The translations under genes and the position numbers were made by a program. From positions 13,238-77,237 of the forward strand of contig NZ_LLZG01000232.1 in NCBI RefSeq assembly GCF_001509475.1: a DNA stretch of 64,000 nucleotides, given 5' to 3'. The notes below the pieces were generated by a model. That model searched no databases. It had not been told where the DNA came from and worked only from the letters and a program-made list of their open reading frames with translations. Shown here one piece after another: positions 35,585 to 43,734 of the stretch. The number at the start of each line of letters is the position of its first letter. Positions within the stretch are counted from its first letter, which is position 1. The stretch comes from Streptomyces regalis (lineage in GTDB: Bacteria > Actinomycetota > Actinomycetes > Streptomycetales > Streptomycetaceae).

Positions 35585-35827
35585 GTGGCTACAGTGAGGC
35601 GCTCGGTGCCGATCCAGGACCAACACCAGTTGTTCCGCGGCGTGTTCGAGGACTGGCAGACCAGGGCCGGCGCCCTGTCGGCCCTGCCGGACGCACCGGT
35701 CGTGCCGGACGACACGCGGCAGGGGCAGACCACGTGGCGTCGGCTGCGGACCCATTTCGCACGGACTGCGGGAGCCCGCCGGGCCGTTGCCATCGACGAC
35801 ATGGAGCTGGTGCTGCAGAAGGGCTGA
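35585..35827 (+). CDS. Small hypothetical protein
   Basis: Frame of 80 residues with GTG start at 35585, preceded by AAGGAGG. The product (VATVRRSVPIQDQHQLFRGVFEDWQTRAG) has no membrane segment and no motif I recognise. It is less GC-biased at third positions than its neighbours, so it may be imported or decaying. It lies 86 bp from the divergent MocR gene and 98 bp before the DD-peptidase. Confidence 0.45.
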   Translation: MATVRRSVPIQDQHQLFRGVFEDWQTRAGALSALPDAPVVPDDTRQGQTTWRRLRTHFARTAGARRAVAIDDMELVLQKG

Positions 35828-35830
35828 ATA

Positions 35831-37128
35831 CGCCTCAACTGCCGTACGGTGCCTCAACCTTCGACGTATGTCTCTGGTCTGTCCCCTCGATTCGATCGAG
35901 CCGAGTGCTGCATGGGGGAAGACAGATGACCGTACGAACGACGACGACGGCGGCGATGACGGTGGTGGCGCTGTCGATGGCTTTGGCGGGACCGGCGGTA
36001 GCGGCGCCGGCCGGCAGGGGCGACGGCCACGAGGCCACCCGCCGGGCTTTGCAGGCGGCCGTTGCCGACGGTGTGCCCGGGGTGACGGCGGCGGTGCAGG
36101 ACGGTCGCCGTGGCTGGTCGGCGACGGCGGGCGTGGGTGACCTGGAGACAGGGAAGCCGCGCTCGCCGCAGGACCGTTACCGGGTCGCGAGCATCACCAA
36201 GACCTTCGTGGCGACGGTGCTGCTCCAGCTGGAGGCGGAAGGGCGGCTGTCGCTGGACGACACGGTGGAGGAGTGGCTGCCGGGAGTGGTCCGGGGCAAC
36301 GGCCACGACGGCAGCCGCATCACCCTGCGCCAACTCCTCAACCACACCAGTGGCATCTACGACTACCTGACGGACCCGACCTTCCAGCAGACGTACATGG
36401 CGGCGGAAGGCTTCCTGGAACACCGCTACGACCAGAAGGAGCCCGAGTACTTCATCGCCATCGCCATGACCCACGAGCCGCATTTCCCGCCGGGCACTTC
36501 GTGGAGGTACTCCAACACCAACTACGCGCTGGCCGGCCGGGTGATCGAGAAGGCGACCGGCAACAGTTACGGCGACGAGATCCGCCACCGCATCATCGAC
36601 CCCCTGCACCTGACGGCCACGTCGGTCCCCGGCACCCGGGTCACCCTTCCCCGGCCCAGCAGCCGCGCCTACTCCAAGCTGGCCAGGACGGCGACGGGCC
36701 CGACGTACGACGTCACCGAACTGAACCCCCGGCTGGCCTACGGCTCGGGCGAGATGATCTCCAGCTCGGCCGACCTGAACCGCTTCTATACGTCCCTGCT
36801 CCGCGGCAGGCTGCTCCCGCCCGAGCAGCTGAAGGAGATGAAGACGACGGTCAGCTCCAGGGGCACCAACGGCTACGGCCTGGGCCTCGTCGAACGCAAG
36901 CTCAGCTGCGGCGTCCACGTCTGGGGCCACGACGGCGGCATCCACGGCTCGAACTCGGATGCGGTGACGACGGAGGACGGGCGCCACGCCCTGGCGTTCA
37001 ACTTCAACGGGGACTGGTCGGGGGACAGCGACGCGGTGGTGGAGGCGGAGTTCTGCGGCAGGTGACCGTCGTGCGCCGCGCGCCGATTGTCTTGATCCGG
37101 CTCAACCGGCGTGCGGCGCCTCAACCTT
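35831..37128. repeat. Duplicated leader segments before the two DD-peptidases
   Basis: The segments at 35831-35861 and 37098-37128 share a ctcaac...gcctcaacctt core, about 22 of 28 positions identical. Each lies upstream of one of the tandem serine peptidase genes, so the duplication included regulatory DNA as well as the coding part. Confidence 0.65.
35926..37065 (+). CDS. Secreted serine hydrolase, DD-peptidase/beta-lactamase class C family (copy 1)
   Basis: Exported penicillin-binding-fold protein of 379 residues, close to the Streptomyces R61 D-Ala-D-Ala carboxypeptidase group. It has a signal peptide (residues about 1-27, ending AVAAPA) and the active-site motifs SITK (Ser near 89), YSN (Tyr near 195) and HDGG (His near 335). 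Conserved blocks include LEAEGRLSLDDTVEEWLPG and LRQLLNHTSGI. The start is ATG 35926 with GGGGGAAGA. A second copy follows 139 bp downstream. Probable role: peptidoglycan trimming or D-amino peptide hydrolysis. Confidence 0.92.
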   Translation: MTVRTTTTAAMTVVALSMALAGPAVAAPAGRGDGHEATRRALQAAVADGVPGVTAAVQDGRRGWSATAGVGDLETGKPRSPQDRYRVASITKTFVATVLLQLEAEGRLSLDDTVEEWLPGVVRGNGHDGSRITLRQLLNHTSGIYDYLTDPTFQQTYMAAEGFLEHRYDQKEPEYFIAIAMTHEPHFPPGTSWRYSNTNYALAGRVIEKATGNSYGDEIRHRIIDPLHLTATSVPGTRVTLPRPSSRAYSKLARTATGPTYDVTELNPRLAYGSGEMISSSADLNRFYTSLLRGRLLPPEQLKEMKTTVSSRGTNGYGLGLVERKLSCGVHVWGHDGGIHGSNSDAVTTEDGRHALAFNFNGDWSGDSDAVVEAEFCGR

Positions 37129-37204
37129 GGCAGACAACCCGGAGTCTCCCTCCCTGATCACGCTCCACATGAGCGGCAACAGCGATGACCAGGGGGAACA
37201 AGAC

Positions 37205-38434
37205 ATGACCGTACGGACGACCCGCACGACGGCGGTGGCGGCGACGGCAGTGGCATTGTCAGTGGCCCTCGCGGCCCCCGCGCTGGCGGCGACGCCCGCC
37301 GAAGCCGGCCACGACGCGACCCGCAAGGCCATCGAGGCCGCGGTGGACGCGGGCGTGCCCGGAGTGACGGCGACCGCGCAGGACGGCCGGAGCACCTGGT
37401 CGGCGACGGCAGGCGTCGGCAACCTCAAGTCGGGCAAGCCGCGTTCGGCGCAGGACCGCTACCGGGTGGGCAGCATCACCAAGACCTTCGTGGCGACGGT
37501 GCTGCTCCAGCTGGAGGCGGAGGGCAGGCTGTCGCTGGACGACACGGTGGAAGAGTGGCTGCCCGGCCTGGTGCAGGGCAACGGCCATGACGGCAGCCGG
37601 ATCACTCTGCGCCAACTCCTCAACCACACCAGCGGCATCTTCAACTACACGGCGGACGAGGACTTCGGTCGCACGTACTTCCTCAAGGACGGCTTCTTCG
37701 AGCACCGCTACGACACGAAGAAGCCCGGGGAACTGGTCGCGCTCGCCATGACCCACAAGCCGGACTTCGAGCCGGGAACGTCCTGGAACTACTCCAACAC
37801 CAACTTCGTGCTCGCCGGAATGGTGATCGAGAAGGCCACGGGCCGCCCGTACGGCGACGCGATCCGCGACCGCATCATCAAGCCCCTGCACCTGACCGCC
37901 ACATCGATCCCCGGCACCCGCGTGACGGTGTGGCAGCCCAGCAGCCGGGCCTACTCCAAGCTGGCCGAGACGGCGACGGGCCCGACGTACGACGTCACGA
38001 AGATCAACCCGTCCATCGCCTACGCGGCCGGCGAGATGATCTCGAACTCCACCGACCTCAACCGCTTCTACACGGCCCTCCTGCGCGGCAAGCTCCTCCC
38101 GCGCGAGCAACTGACCGAGATGACCACGACCGAGCCCGTCAACGAGGCCATCGGCTACGGCCTCGGCCTGATGAAGACCGAGCTGAGCTGCGGCGTCACC
38201 GTCTGGGGCCACGGTGGCGGCATCCACGGCTCCATATCCGAGGCGGTCACGACGAAGGACGGCAGCCGGTCCCTGGCCTTCAACCTCAACGGTGACTGGT
38301 CGGGGGACACGGGGGCGGTGATCGAGGCGGAGTTCTGCGGGAAGAAGCCGGCGAAGGCCGGTGACCGAGCGGGCTCGGACACGAAGCACCGAGTTGATGC
38401 GGGAGTGAGGTTCGCACCGCCCCGTATCGGCTGA
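37205..38434 (+). CDS. Secreted serine hydrolase, DD-peptidase/beta-lactamase class C family (copy 2)
   Basis: Tandem paralogue of the preceding gene, 409 residues, with long identical blocks (RYRV.SITKTFVATVLLQLEAEGRLSLDDTVEEWLPG). The signal peptide ends near ALAATPA. Active-site motifs are SITK (Ser near 90), YSN (near 196) and HGGG (near 336), so the third motif differs from HDGG of copy 1. A 30-residue basic C-terminal tail (KKPAKAGDRAGSDTKHRVDAGVRFAPPRIG) is absent from copy 1 and is antisense to the small frame at 38286-38441, suggesting a run-on into downstream DNA. The start is ATG 37205 with AGGGGGAA. Confidence 0.92.
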   Translation: MTVRTTRTTAVAATAVALSVALAAPALAATPAEAGHDATRKAIEAAVDAGVPGVTATAQDGRSTWSATAGVGNLKSGKPRSAQDRYRVGSITKTFVATVLLQLEAEGRLSLDDTVEEWLPGLVQGNGHDGSRITLRQLLNHTSGIFNYTADEDFGRTYFLKDGFFEHRYDTKKPGELVALAMTHKPDFEPGTSWNYSNTNFVLAGMVIEKATGRPYGDAIRDRIIKPLHLTATSIPGTRVTVWQPSSRAYSKLAETATGPTYDVTKINPSIAYAAGEMISNSTDLNRFYTALLRGKLLPREQLTEMTTTEPVNEAIGYGLGLMKTELSCGVTVWGHGGGIHGSISEAVTTKDGSRSLAFNLNGDWSGDTGAVIEAEFCGKKPAKAGDRAGSDTKHRVDAGVRFAPPRIG

Positions 38435-38441
38435 CCGACAT
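38286..38441 (-). CDS. Small antisense reading frame (copy B of SRYxAVRT family)
   Basis: Frame of 51 codons starting at ATG 38439-38441: MSVSRYGAVRT, then GASCPSPLGHRP and a Pro/Ser tail. It aligns from the start codon with copy A at 32787. Over 26 codons, 17 residues are identical, and about ten of the DNA differences are synonymous on this strand but not on the other. It overlaps the end of DD-peptidase copy 2. Function is unknown. Confidence 0.5.
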   Translation of the reverse strand: MSVSRYGAVRTSLPHQLGASCPSPLGHRPSPASSRRTPPRSPPPCPPTSHR

Positions 38442-38471
38442 CAGGCCGCACAGCTCGCCATCGGGCGGCGC

Positions 38472-38775
38472 GTGAGCAACGGCGGCCGCTACCGCCACTA
38501 CCCGATCGTGGGCGGCGCACTGGCCACGGCGGGTGCCCTGGCTCTGCTCACGCTCGATGTCGGCACGACCGCGGGTGCGGCCTCGGTTTATCGGCGGCTC
38601 GCTCGGCGTCGCGGTCCTCGGCTCCGTCTACGCGAACCGTCTCACCGCCACCGCCACCGTCACAGATCGGCTCGGCGTCGAGGGGAAGCGGTTGACGGGC
38701 GGGGAGCTCACGCCCGCGCGCCGGGCAGTGCCGCTGCGGGGCACTGCCCAGCGAACCAAGCCGCCGACGACATGA
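38472..38775 (+). pseudogene. Decayed DHA2-type MFS transporter fragment
   Basis: Two pieces of an EmrB/QacA-like drug exporter in different frames. GRYRHYPIVGGALATAGALALLTLDVGTTAG (from 38472) is typical of the loop and helix before the C-terminal half, and FIGGSLGVAVLGSVYANRLTATAT (from about 38590) is typical of a later helix. The roughly 60 residues normally between them are missing, as are both termini. It is a deletion remnant ending at a terminator. Confidence 0.75.
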
Positions 38776-38816
38776 GGAGGGGCCGCCCGGACTGTCCGGC
38801 CCGGCGGCCCCTCCTC
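38774..38816. terminator. Terminator hairpin after MFS remnant
   Basis: GAGGAGGGGCCGCC (38774-38787) pairs perfectly with GGCGGCCCCTCCTC (38803-38816), followed by a C/T-rich stretch. It probably belonged to the lost transporter and now also faces the convergent gene ending at 38846. Confidence 0.88.
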
Positions 38817-38845
38817 TCCCCTCCTGGTGCTGCCTTCCCGGTCCG

Positions 38846-39907
38846 TCACTGCCGGGGCAGCACCACGACATACGCGGCCGGATCGCGGTCCGCCGCCGCC
38901 ATCAGGGCCGTACGGACCACCGCCGCCTGCTGCTCCATCGCGTCCCGGAGCTTCTTCGGGGTGATGTACACGACCGTGATGCCCAGGCGCTCCAAGTGCT
39001 CGCGCTTGCGGGCGTATTCGGACCACAGCGCGTCGTCGTCCTGCCGTTGGCCTTGGCGGGGCGCGCGGGTGTCCAGCTCGACCGCCACCGCCTGCTCCGG
39101 CCAGTACGCGTCCAGGCCGCCGAGGTGAGGGCCGCCGGGCAGGCGCAGGTCGACGTTCCAGACGGGGTCGGGGAGGGCGTAGTCGCGGACCATCTCGTAC
39201 AGGCGGTCCTCCGCGATGGCGCGGCCCTCGGCGAGCAGGGAGTCCACCGCGTCCACCACGTGCGGGCGGGACAGGAGCTTCGCCTGGTTCAACTCCCGTA
39301 CCACCGATGCCGGTTCGCAGTGGCTGCCGCGGACGGCTTCCGTCAGCAGCCGGCGTACGGCGCTCGCGTCCGTCAGTTCGGCCACCGCGTCGGCCAGGGC
39401 GCGCGGGACCGGGGCCACCGGGAGGCCTGTCACCTGCTGCGGGGTGGGGAGCGCGGAGGTGCGCAGGATGCGGGCGCAGCCCGTGGAGCGCAGCCGGCGC
39501 ATCCGGGGGACCAGGACGTCGATCTGGTCCAGCGCGGTGAGCGGCGGCGTGGCGGAGAAGCCGTGCAGGGTCAGCGCCGCGAGGCCCGTGATCACCGCGT
39601 CGGGGTAGGCGGGGGCGTGTCCCTCGCCGGCGTTCGGCTGGGACGGCACCCCCGGCGACCGTTCCCGCGCCGCGTACATCAGCACCGCGTGCAGGCGCTC
39701 CTCGCTGGTCGGCGGGCCGGGGTGGAGCAGGAAGACGCCGGGGAGGAACTGCTGCCAGGGGCCGCCGGGGCGGCACTGGTCGTTCATCTCGGCGGGCGAG
39801 ATGCCGTGCGACTTCAGCTGTGCGGTCGTCATGACACGGCGGTGCACCTCGGAGAGGTGACGCAGGGGGCGGGGGGAGAGCGGGGGGAGCGGGGCGTTGT
39901 GGTTCAT
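38846..39907 (-). CDS. AbiEi-like/DUF559-type protein with possible endonuclease fold
   Basis: Protein of 353 residues. The N-terminal part is a small winged-helix-like module (HRRVMTTAQLKSHGISPAEMNDQCRPGGPWQQFLPGVFLLHPG) like those at the start of AbiEi antitoxin-family proteins. The C-terminal 100 residues look like a DUF559/PD-(D/E)XK-type domain (LGGLDAYWPEQAVAVELDTRAP, then RKREHLERLGITVVYITPKKLRD). I start at ATG 39907. No AbiEii toxin partner is adjacent, so it is an orphan. This family is abundant in Streptomyces and its role is unknown. Confidence 0.7.
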   Translation of the reverse strand: MNHNAPLPPLSPRPLRHLSEVHRRVMTTAQLKSHGISPAEMNDQCRPGGPWQQFLPGVFLLHPGPPTSEERLHAVLMYAARERSPGVPSQPNAGEGHAPAYPDAVITGLAALTLHGFSATPPLTALDQIDVLVPRMRRLRSTGCARILRTSALPTPQQVTGLPVAPVPRALADAVAELTDASAVRRLLTEAVRGSHCEPASVVRELNQAKLLSRPHVVDAVDSLLAEGRAIAEDRLYEMVRDYALPDPVWNVDLRLPGGPHLGGLDAYWPEQAVAVELDTRAPRQGQRQDDDALWSEYARKREHLERLGITVVYITPKKLRDAMEQQAAVVRTALMAAADRDPAAYVVVLPRQ

Positions 39908-40021
39908 GACCCGGAGGTTCCCGCGTCTCGTCCGCCCTTTAACCGCTGTTACACGCCCGTCGACAAAAACGGACAACCCGGCACTAAAGGACGGGTGTTC
40001 GGATGCCGAGTAGGCACGGAA

Positions 40022-40054
40022 AACCCCTGGTCCGTTCGGGTTGGACCAGGGGTT
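40022..40054. terminator. Terminator of second pepN
   Basis: AACCCCTGGTCC (40022-40033) pairs with GGACCAGGGGTT (40043-40054), 12 bp perfect with a 9-base loop. On the minus strand it is followed by TTTT-like sequence, 62 bp past the pepN paralogue's stop. The rest of the 39908-40116 gap shows nothing clear. Confidence 0.85.
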
Positions 40055-40116
40055 ACGGCTGCTATTGCCTGAATTCCGTAACGGTCACGGAGGGCCGTGA
40101 TCGTTGGCCAAAGGTC

Positions 40117-42717
40117 TTATGCGGTTGACGCCGCCGCGTCGCACGCCTGCCCCCGCAGCCCCCGCGCCAGGTCGTCCCGCGCCTCCAGCACCAGCCGCCG
40201 CAGCGCCGGCGCCGCGTCCTCGTGGGCCGCGAGCCACGTGTCCGTCGCGTCCAGCGTGGCCTGCGACTGCTGGAGCCCCGGGAACAGGCCCTGGACCACG
40301 TCCATGCCGATCTGGATCGACCGCTCGGCCCACACCCGCTCGATCGCCGCGAAGTACTTGTCGGCGTACGGCGCGAGCAGCTCCCGCTGCGACGGCTGGG
40401 TGAAGCCCGCGATGGTCGCCGCGACCAGCGCGTTGGACAGCGCGTCGGACTCGACGACCTGCGCCCAGGCCTGCGCCTTCACCGCCGCCGACGGCCGGGC
40501 GGCGAGGCAGCGGACCTGGTGACGCTTGCCGGAGGCGGTATCGTCGCGGGCCAGTTCGGCGGCCAGCATCGACTCGTCCGCCACGCCGTGCTCGGCCAGC
40601 GGCCCCAGGAACGCCCAGCGCAGCTCCTGGTCGACGTCCAGCCCCTCGATCTTCTCCGTGCCCTCCAGCAGCCCCCGCAGCAGCCCCAGGTCCTCCGACT
40701 CCGACGCCACCGACGCGAAGAACCGCGCCCACGCCAGCTGTTGCTCGCTGCCCGGCGCGGCGGCCCGCAGCTCCCGCAGCGCGCCCTCGGCGAGCAGCTG
40801 TCCGCCGGTCGGCCGCCACTCGGGCATCACATAGTTGACCAGCGACGAGCTCGCCCACGCGTGCAGCATCTGCAGCACGCCGATGTCGGATTCGCGCCCC
40901 GCGAACCGCAGCACCAGGCCCACGAAGTCCCGCGCCGGCAGCAGCGCGTCCCGCGTCATGTTCCACAGCGCCGACCAGCACAGGGCGCGGGCCAGCGGGT
41001 CGGTCAGCGAGCCCAGGTGCTCCCGCAGCGTCGCCAGTGACGTCTCGTCGAAGCGGGTCTTGCAGTACGTCAGGTCGTCGTCGTTGACCAGCACCAGCTC
41101 CGGCGCCTCGACGCCCGTCAGCTCCGCCACGACCGTCCGCGGACCGGCGACGTCCACCTCGGCCTGCGCGTACCGCTCCAGCGAGCCACCGGTGCCGCGC
41201 CGGTACAGGCCCACCGCAACGCGATGCGGACGCAGCTCGGGGTGGTCCGCCGGGGCAATAGCAGCCGCTTCCTGGAGCACCGCCAGCTCGTCGATCCGGC
41301 CCTCCGCGTCCAGCAGCACCTGCGGAGTCAGCGAGTTCACACCCGCCGTCTGCAGCCAGGAACGCGCCCACGCGCCCATGTCCCGCCCGCTGGTCTCCTC
41401 CAGCACCGACAGCAGGTCATCGAGGCGCGTGTTGCCGTACGCGTGCCGCTTGAAGTAGCGCCGCGCGCCCTCCAGGAACGCGTCCTGGCCGACGTACGCC
41501 ACGAGCTGCTTCAGGACGGACGCACCCTTGGCGTAGGTGATGCCGTCGAAGTTGAGCTTCGCGTCCTGCAGGTCGCGGATGTCCGCCGTGATCGGGTGCG
41601 TGGAGGGCAGCTGGTCCGCGCGGTACGCCCACGCCTTGCGGCGGTTGGCGAAGGTGATCCAGGCGTCCTTGAAGCGGGTCGCGCCCACGTTCGCGAAGGT
41701 GCCCATGAAGTCCGCGAAGGACTCCTTCAGCCACAGGTCGTCCCACCACACCATGGTGACCAGGTCGCCGAACCACATGTGCGCCATCTCGTGCAGGACG
41801 ACGTTCGCCCGGCCCTCGTACGACGCCCGCGTCACCTTCCCGCGGAAGATGTACTCCTCCCGGAACGTCACCATCCCCGGGTTCTCCATCGCGCCGAGGT
41901 TGTACTCGGGCACGAACGCCTGGTCGTACTTCCCGAAGGGGTACGGGTAGTCGAAGTGCTCGTGGAAGAAGTCCAGGCCCTGCTTGGTGACCAGGAAGAT
42001 GTCGTCGGCGTCGAAATACGGGGCCAGGCCCTTGCGGCACATGGCGCCGAGGGGGATCTGAAGCGTCGTGCCGTCGGCGAAGGTGCGGGAGTAGGAGTCC
42101 GTGACGTAGTGGTACGGGCCCGCCACGACACAGGTGATGTAGGTCGAGATCGGCTTGGTCTCGGCGAACTGCCAGATCCCGTCCGTCAGTTCACCGAGGC
42201 CGTTGCTCCACACCGTCCACTCCTCCGGCGCCCGCACCTCGAAGCGGAACGGGGCCTTGAGGTCCGGCTGCTCGAAGTTCGCGAAGACACGGCGGGAGTC
42301 GGCCGGCTCGTACTGGGTGTAGAGGTAGACCTCGCCGTCCTCGGGGTCGACGAAGCGGTGCAGGCCCTCGCCGGTGCGGGAGTAGGCGCACTGGGCGTCG
42401 ACGACGAGTTCGTTGTCGGCGGCGAGGTCCTCCAGGGTGATCCGCGAGCCGTCGAAGACCTCGCTCGGATCCAGATCCTTGCCGTTGAGGGAGACGGCCG
42501 TCACACTCGGCGCGATCAGATCCGCGAAGCTGGTGGCGCCGGGCTCGGCGCAGCGGAAGCGGATCGTGGTGACCGAGCGGAAGGTGCGCGGGCCCTCGCC
42601 GTCGCCGCCCGCGTCACCGATGGCGGAACGCACGTCGAGGGATACGTCGTACCCGTCAACGGCCAGCAGGGCGGCCCGCTCCCGGGCCTCGTCACGGGAC
42701 AGATTCTCACCGGGCAC
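40117..42717 (-). CDS. pepN: Aminopeptidase N, second copy
   Basis: M1 zinc metallopeptidase of 866 residues, paralogous to the enzyme at 20878-23463 across its length. GAMEN is conserved (LGAMENPGMVTF), as are the zinc motif HEMAHMWFGDLVTMVWWDDLW near residue 309 and the KESFADF Glu ligand. The start is GTG 42717 (VPGENLSRDEAR), aligned with the other copy; a GTG at 42726 sits too close to its GAGGG. Small changes near the active site (GAMENPG for GAMENAG, HEMAH for HELAH) suggest altered specificity. Confidence 0.95.
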   Translation of the reverse strand: MPGENLSRDEARERAALLAVDGYDVSLDVRSAIGDAGGDGEGPRTFRSVTTIRFRCAEPGATSFADLIAPSVTAVSLNGKDLDPSEVFDGSRITLEDLAADNELVVDAQCAYSRTGEGLHRFVDPEDGEVYLYTQYEPADSRRVFANFEQPDLKAPFRFEVRAPEEWTVWSNGLGELTDGIWQFAETKPISTYITCVVAGPYHYVTDSYSRTFADGTTLQIPLGAMCRKGLAPYFDADDIFLVTKQGLDFFHEHFDYPYPFGKYDQAFVPEYNLGAMENPGMVTFREEYIFRGKVTRASYEGRANVVLHEMAHMWFGDLVTMVWWDDLWLKESFADFMGTFANVGATRFKDAWITFANRRKAWAYRADQLPSTHPITADIRDLQDAKLNFDGITYAKGASVLKQLVAYVGQDAFLEGARRYFKRHAYGNTRLDDLLSVLEETSGRDMGAWARSWLQTAGVNSLTPQVLLDAEGRIDELAVLQEAAAIAPADHPELRPHRVAVGLYRRGTGGSLERYAQAEVDVAGPRTVVAELTGVEAPELVLVNDDDLTYCKTRFDETSLATLREHLGSLTDPLARALCWSALWNMTRDALLPARDFVGLVLRFAGRESDIGVLQMLHAWASSSLVNYVMPEWRPTGGQLLAEGALRELRAAAPGSEQQLAWARFFASVASESEDLGLLRGLLEGTEKIEGLDVDQELRWAFLGPLAEHGVADESMLAAELARDDTASGKRHQVRCLAARPSAAVKAQAWAQVVESDALSNALVAATIAGFTQPSQRELLAPYADKYFAAIERVWAERSIQIGMDVVQGLFPGLQQSQATLDATDTWLAAHEDAAPALRRLVLEARDDLARGLRGQACDAAASTA

Positions 42718-42865
42718 GGGTGCCACTCCCTCGGGTGGTGTTCAGTATGCGGACAGCCCTGATCCTGCCATGCGCTCCTGACCCGCGGCACCGGGGAATG
42801 GCCGGGCGAGCAGTGGTGTTCCCCCAGACGTTGCGCGGACCCACGCCTGCCTCATGAGGAGAGAC

Positions 42866-43504
42866 ATGTCTGAGAAGACCCCCGTCGACTTCTGGTTCGA
42901 TCCGCTGTGCCCCTGGGCCTGGATGACCTCGCGCTGGGTGCTGGAGGTGGAGAAGGTCCGCGACATAGAGGTGCGCTGGCATCTGATGAGCCTGGCCGTC
43001 CTCAACGAGGACAAGCTCGACGAACTGCCCGAGCAGTACCGCGAACTGCTCGAGACCAAGGCGTGGGGCCCTGTCCGGGTCGTCATCGCGGCACAGGAGG
43101 AGCACGGCGCCGAGGTGCTCGGCGACCTCTACACCGCGCTCGGCACCCGCTTCCACAACAAGGATGAGGGCTCCGGCAAGGAGACCGTCGCCGCCGCCCT
43201 GAAGGACGTCGGCCTGCCGGACTCCCTCATGGAGCACTGGGACGGCACCGCCTACGAGCCGCAGCTGCGCGCCTCCCACAAGGAGGGCATCGACAAGGTC
43301 GGCCAGGAGGTCGGCACCCCGGTCATCGCCGTCCCCGGCGCCGACGGCGAGCAGATCGCCTTCTTCGGCCCGGTCGTCACCCCCGCCCCCAAGGGCGAGG
43401 ACGCCGCGAAGCTGTGGGACGGCACCCTCGCCGTGGCCTCCGTGCCGGGCTTCTACGAGATCAAGCGCACCCGGACCAAGGGGCCGGACTTCAGCAACCT
43501 GTAG
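42866..43504 (+). CDS. Rv2466c-like mycothiol-dependent DsbA-fold protein
   Basis: Thioredoxin-fold protein of 212 residues very similar in layout to the mycobacterial mycothiol-dependent reductase Rv2466c: DFWFDPLCPWAW at the N-terminus, VRDIEVRWHLMSLAVLNE, LPEQYRE and a C-terminal VPGFYEIKRTRTKGPDF. The nucleophilic Cys is residue 15, but the resolving Cys (CPWC in the family) is Ala18, so only a monothiol mechanism with mycothiol seems possible. ATG 42866 has GAGGAGAG. It is divergent from pepN; role likely oxidative stress. Confidence 0.85.
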   Translation: MSEKTPVDFWFDPLCPWAWMTSRWVLEVEKVRDIEVRWHLMSLAVLNEDKLDELPEQYRELLETKAWGPVRVVIAAQEEHGAEVLGDLYTALGTRFHNKDEGSGKETVAAALKDVGLPDSLMEHWDGTAYEPQLRASHKEGIDKVGQEVGTPVIAVPGADGEQIAFFGPVVTPAPKGEDAAKLWDGTLAVASVPGFYEIKRTRTKGPDFSNL

Positions 43505-43509
43505 AGGGG

Positions 43510-43734
43510 TCATGCCGGTTCGGTGGCGGTGGCCTGGATCTTCAACTCCTCCGGGAGCAGGCCGCCGTCGCGCTGCTTGTGCCATGGCTGGTACCACCGG
43601 CAGCCCTCGCCGGTGCAGCGCCACAGGTCTCCACGGTCCGCCTCGACCGCTTCCAGTTCCTTGGGGGTGAGCGGCCTGAACACCTGCGTGCCGCTGCCGT
43701 GACATGTCGGGCAGTGCTTGTCCCGGAAAAACAT
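43510..43734 (-). CDS. Small zinc-ribbon protein
   Basis: Protein of 74 residues with two cysteine pairs, CPTCHGSG near residue 8 and WRCTGEGC near residue 40, consistent with a zinc ribbon; the rest is charged and Trp-rich. Its ATG overlaps the stop of the phosphodiesterase gene by one base (TGATG), so it is translated with it. It converges on the Rv2466c-like gene. No function is known to me. Confidence 0.7.
   Translation of the reverse strand: MFFRDKHCPTCHGSGTQVFRPLTPKELEAVEADRGDLWRCTGEGCRWYQPWHKQRDGGLLPEELKIQATATEPA

Noticed and set aside
32650..35827. Shared LVLxKG ending of the phosphoesterase and the 80-residue protein
   Set aside because: The match is only about seven residues with no flanking similarity, so common ancestry cannot be claimed.
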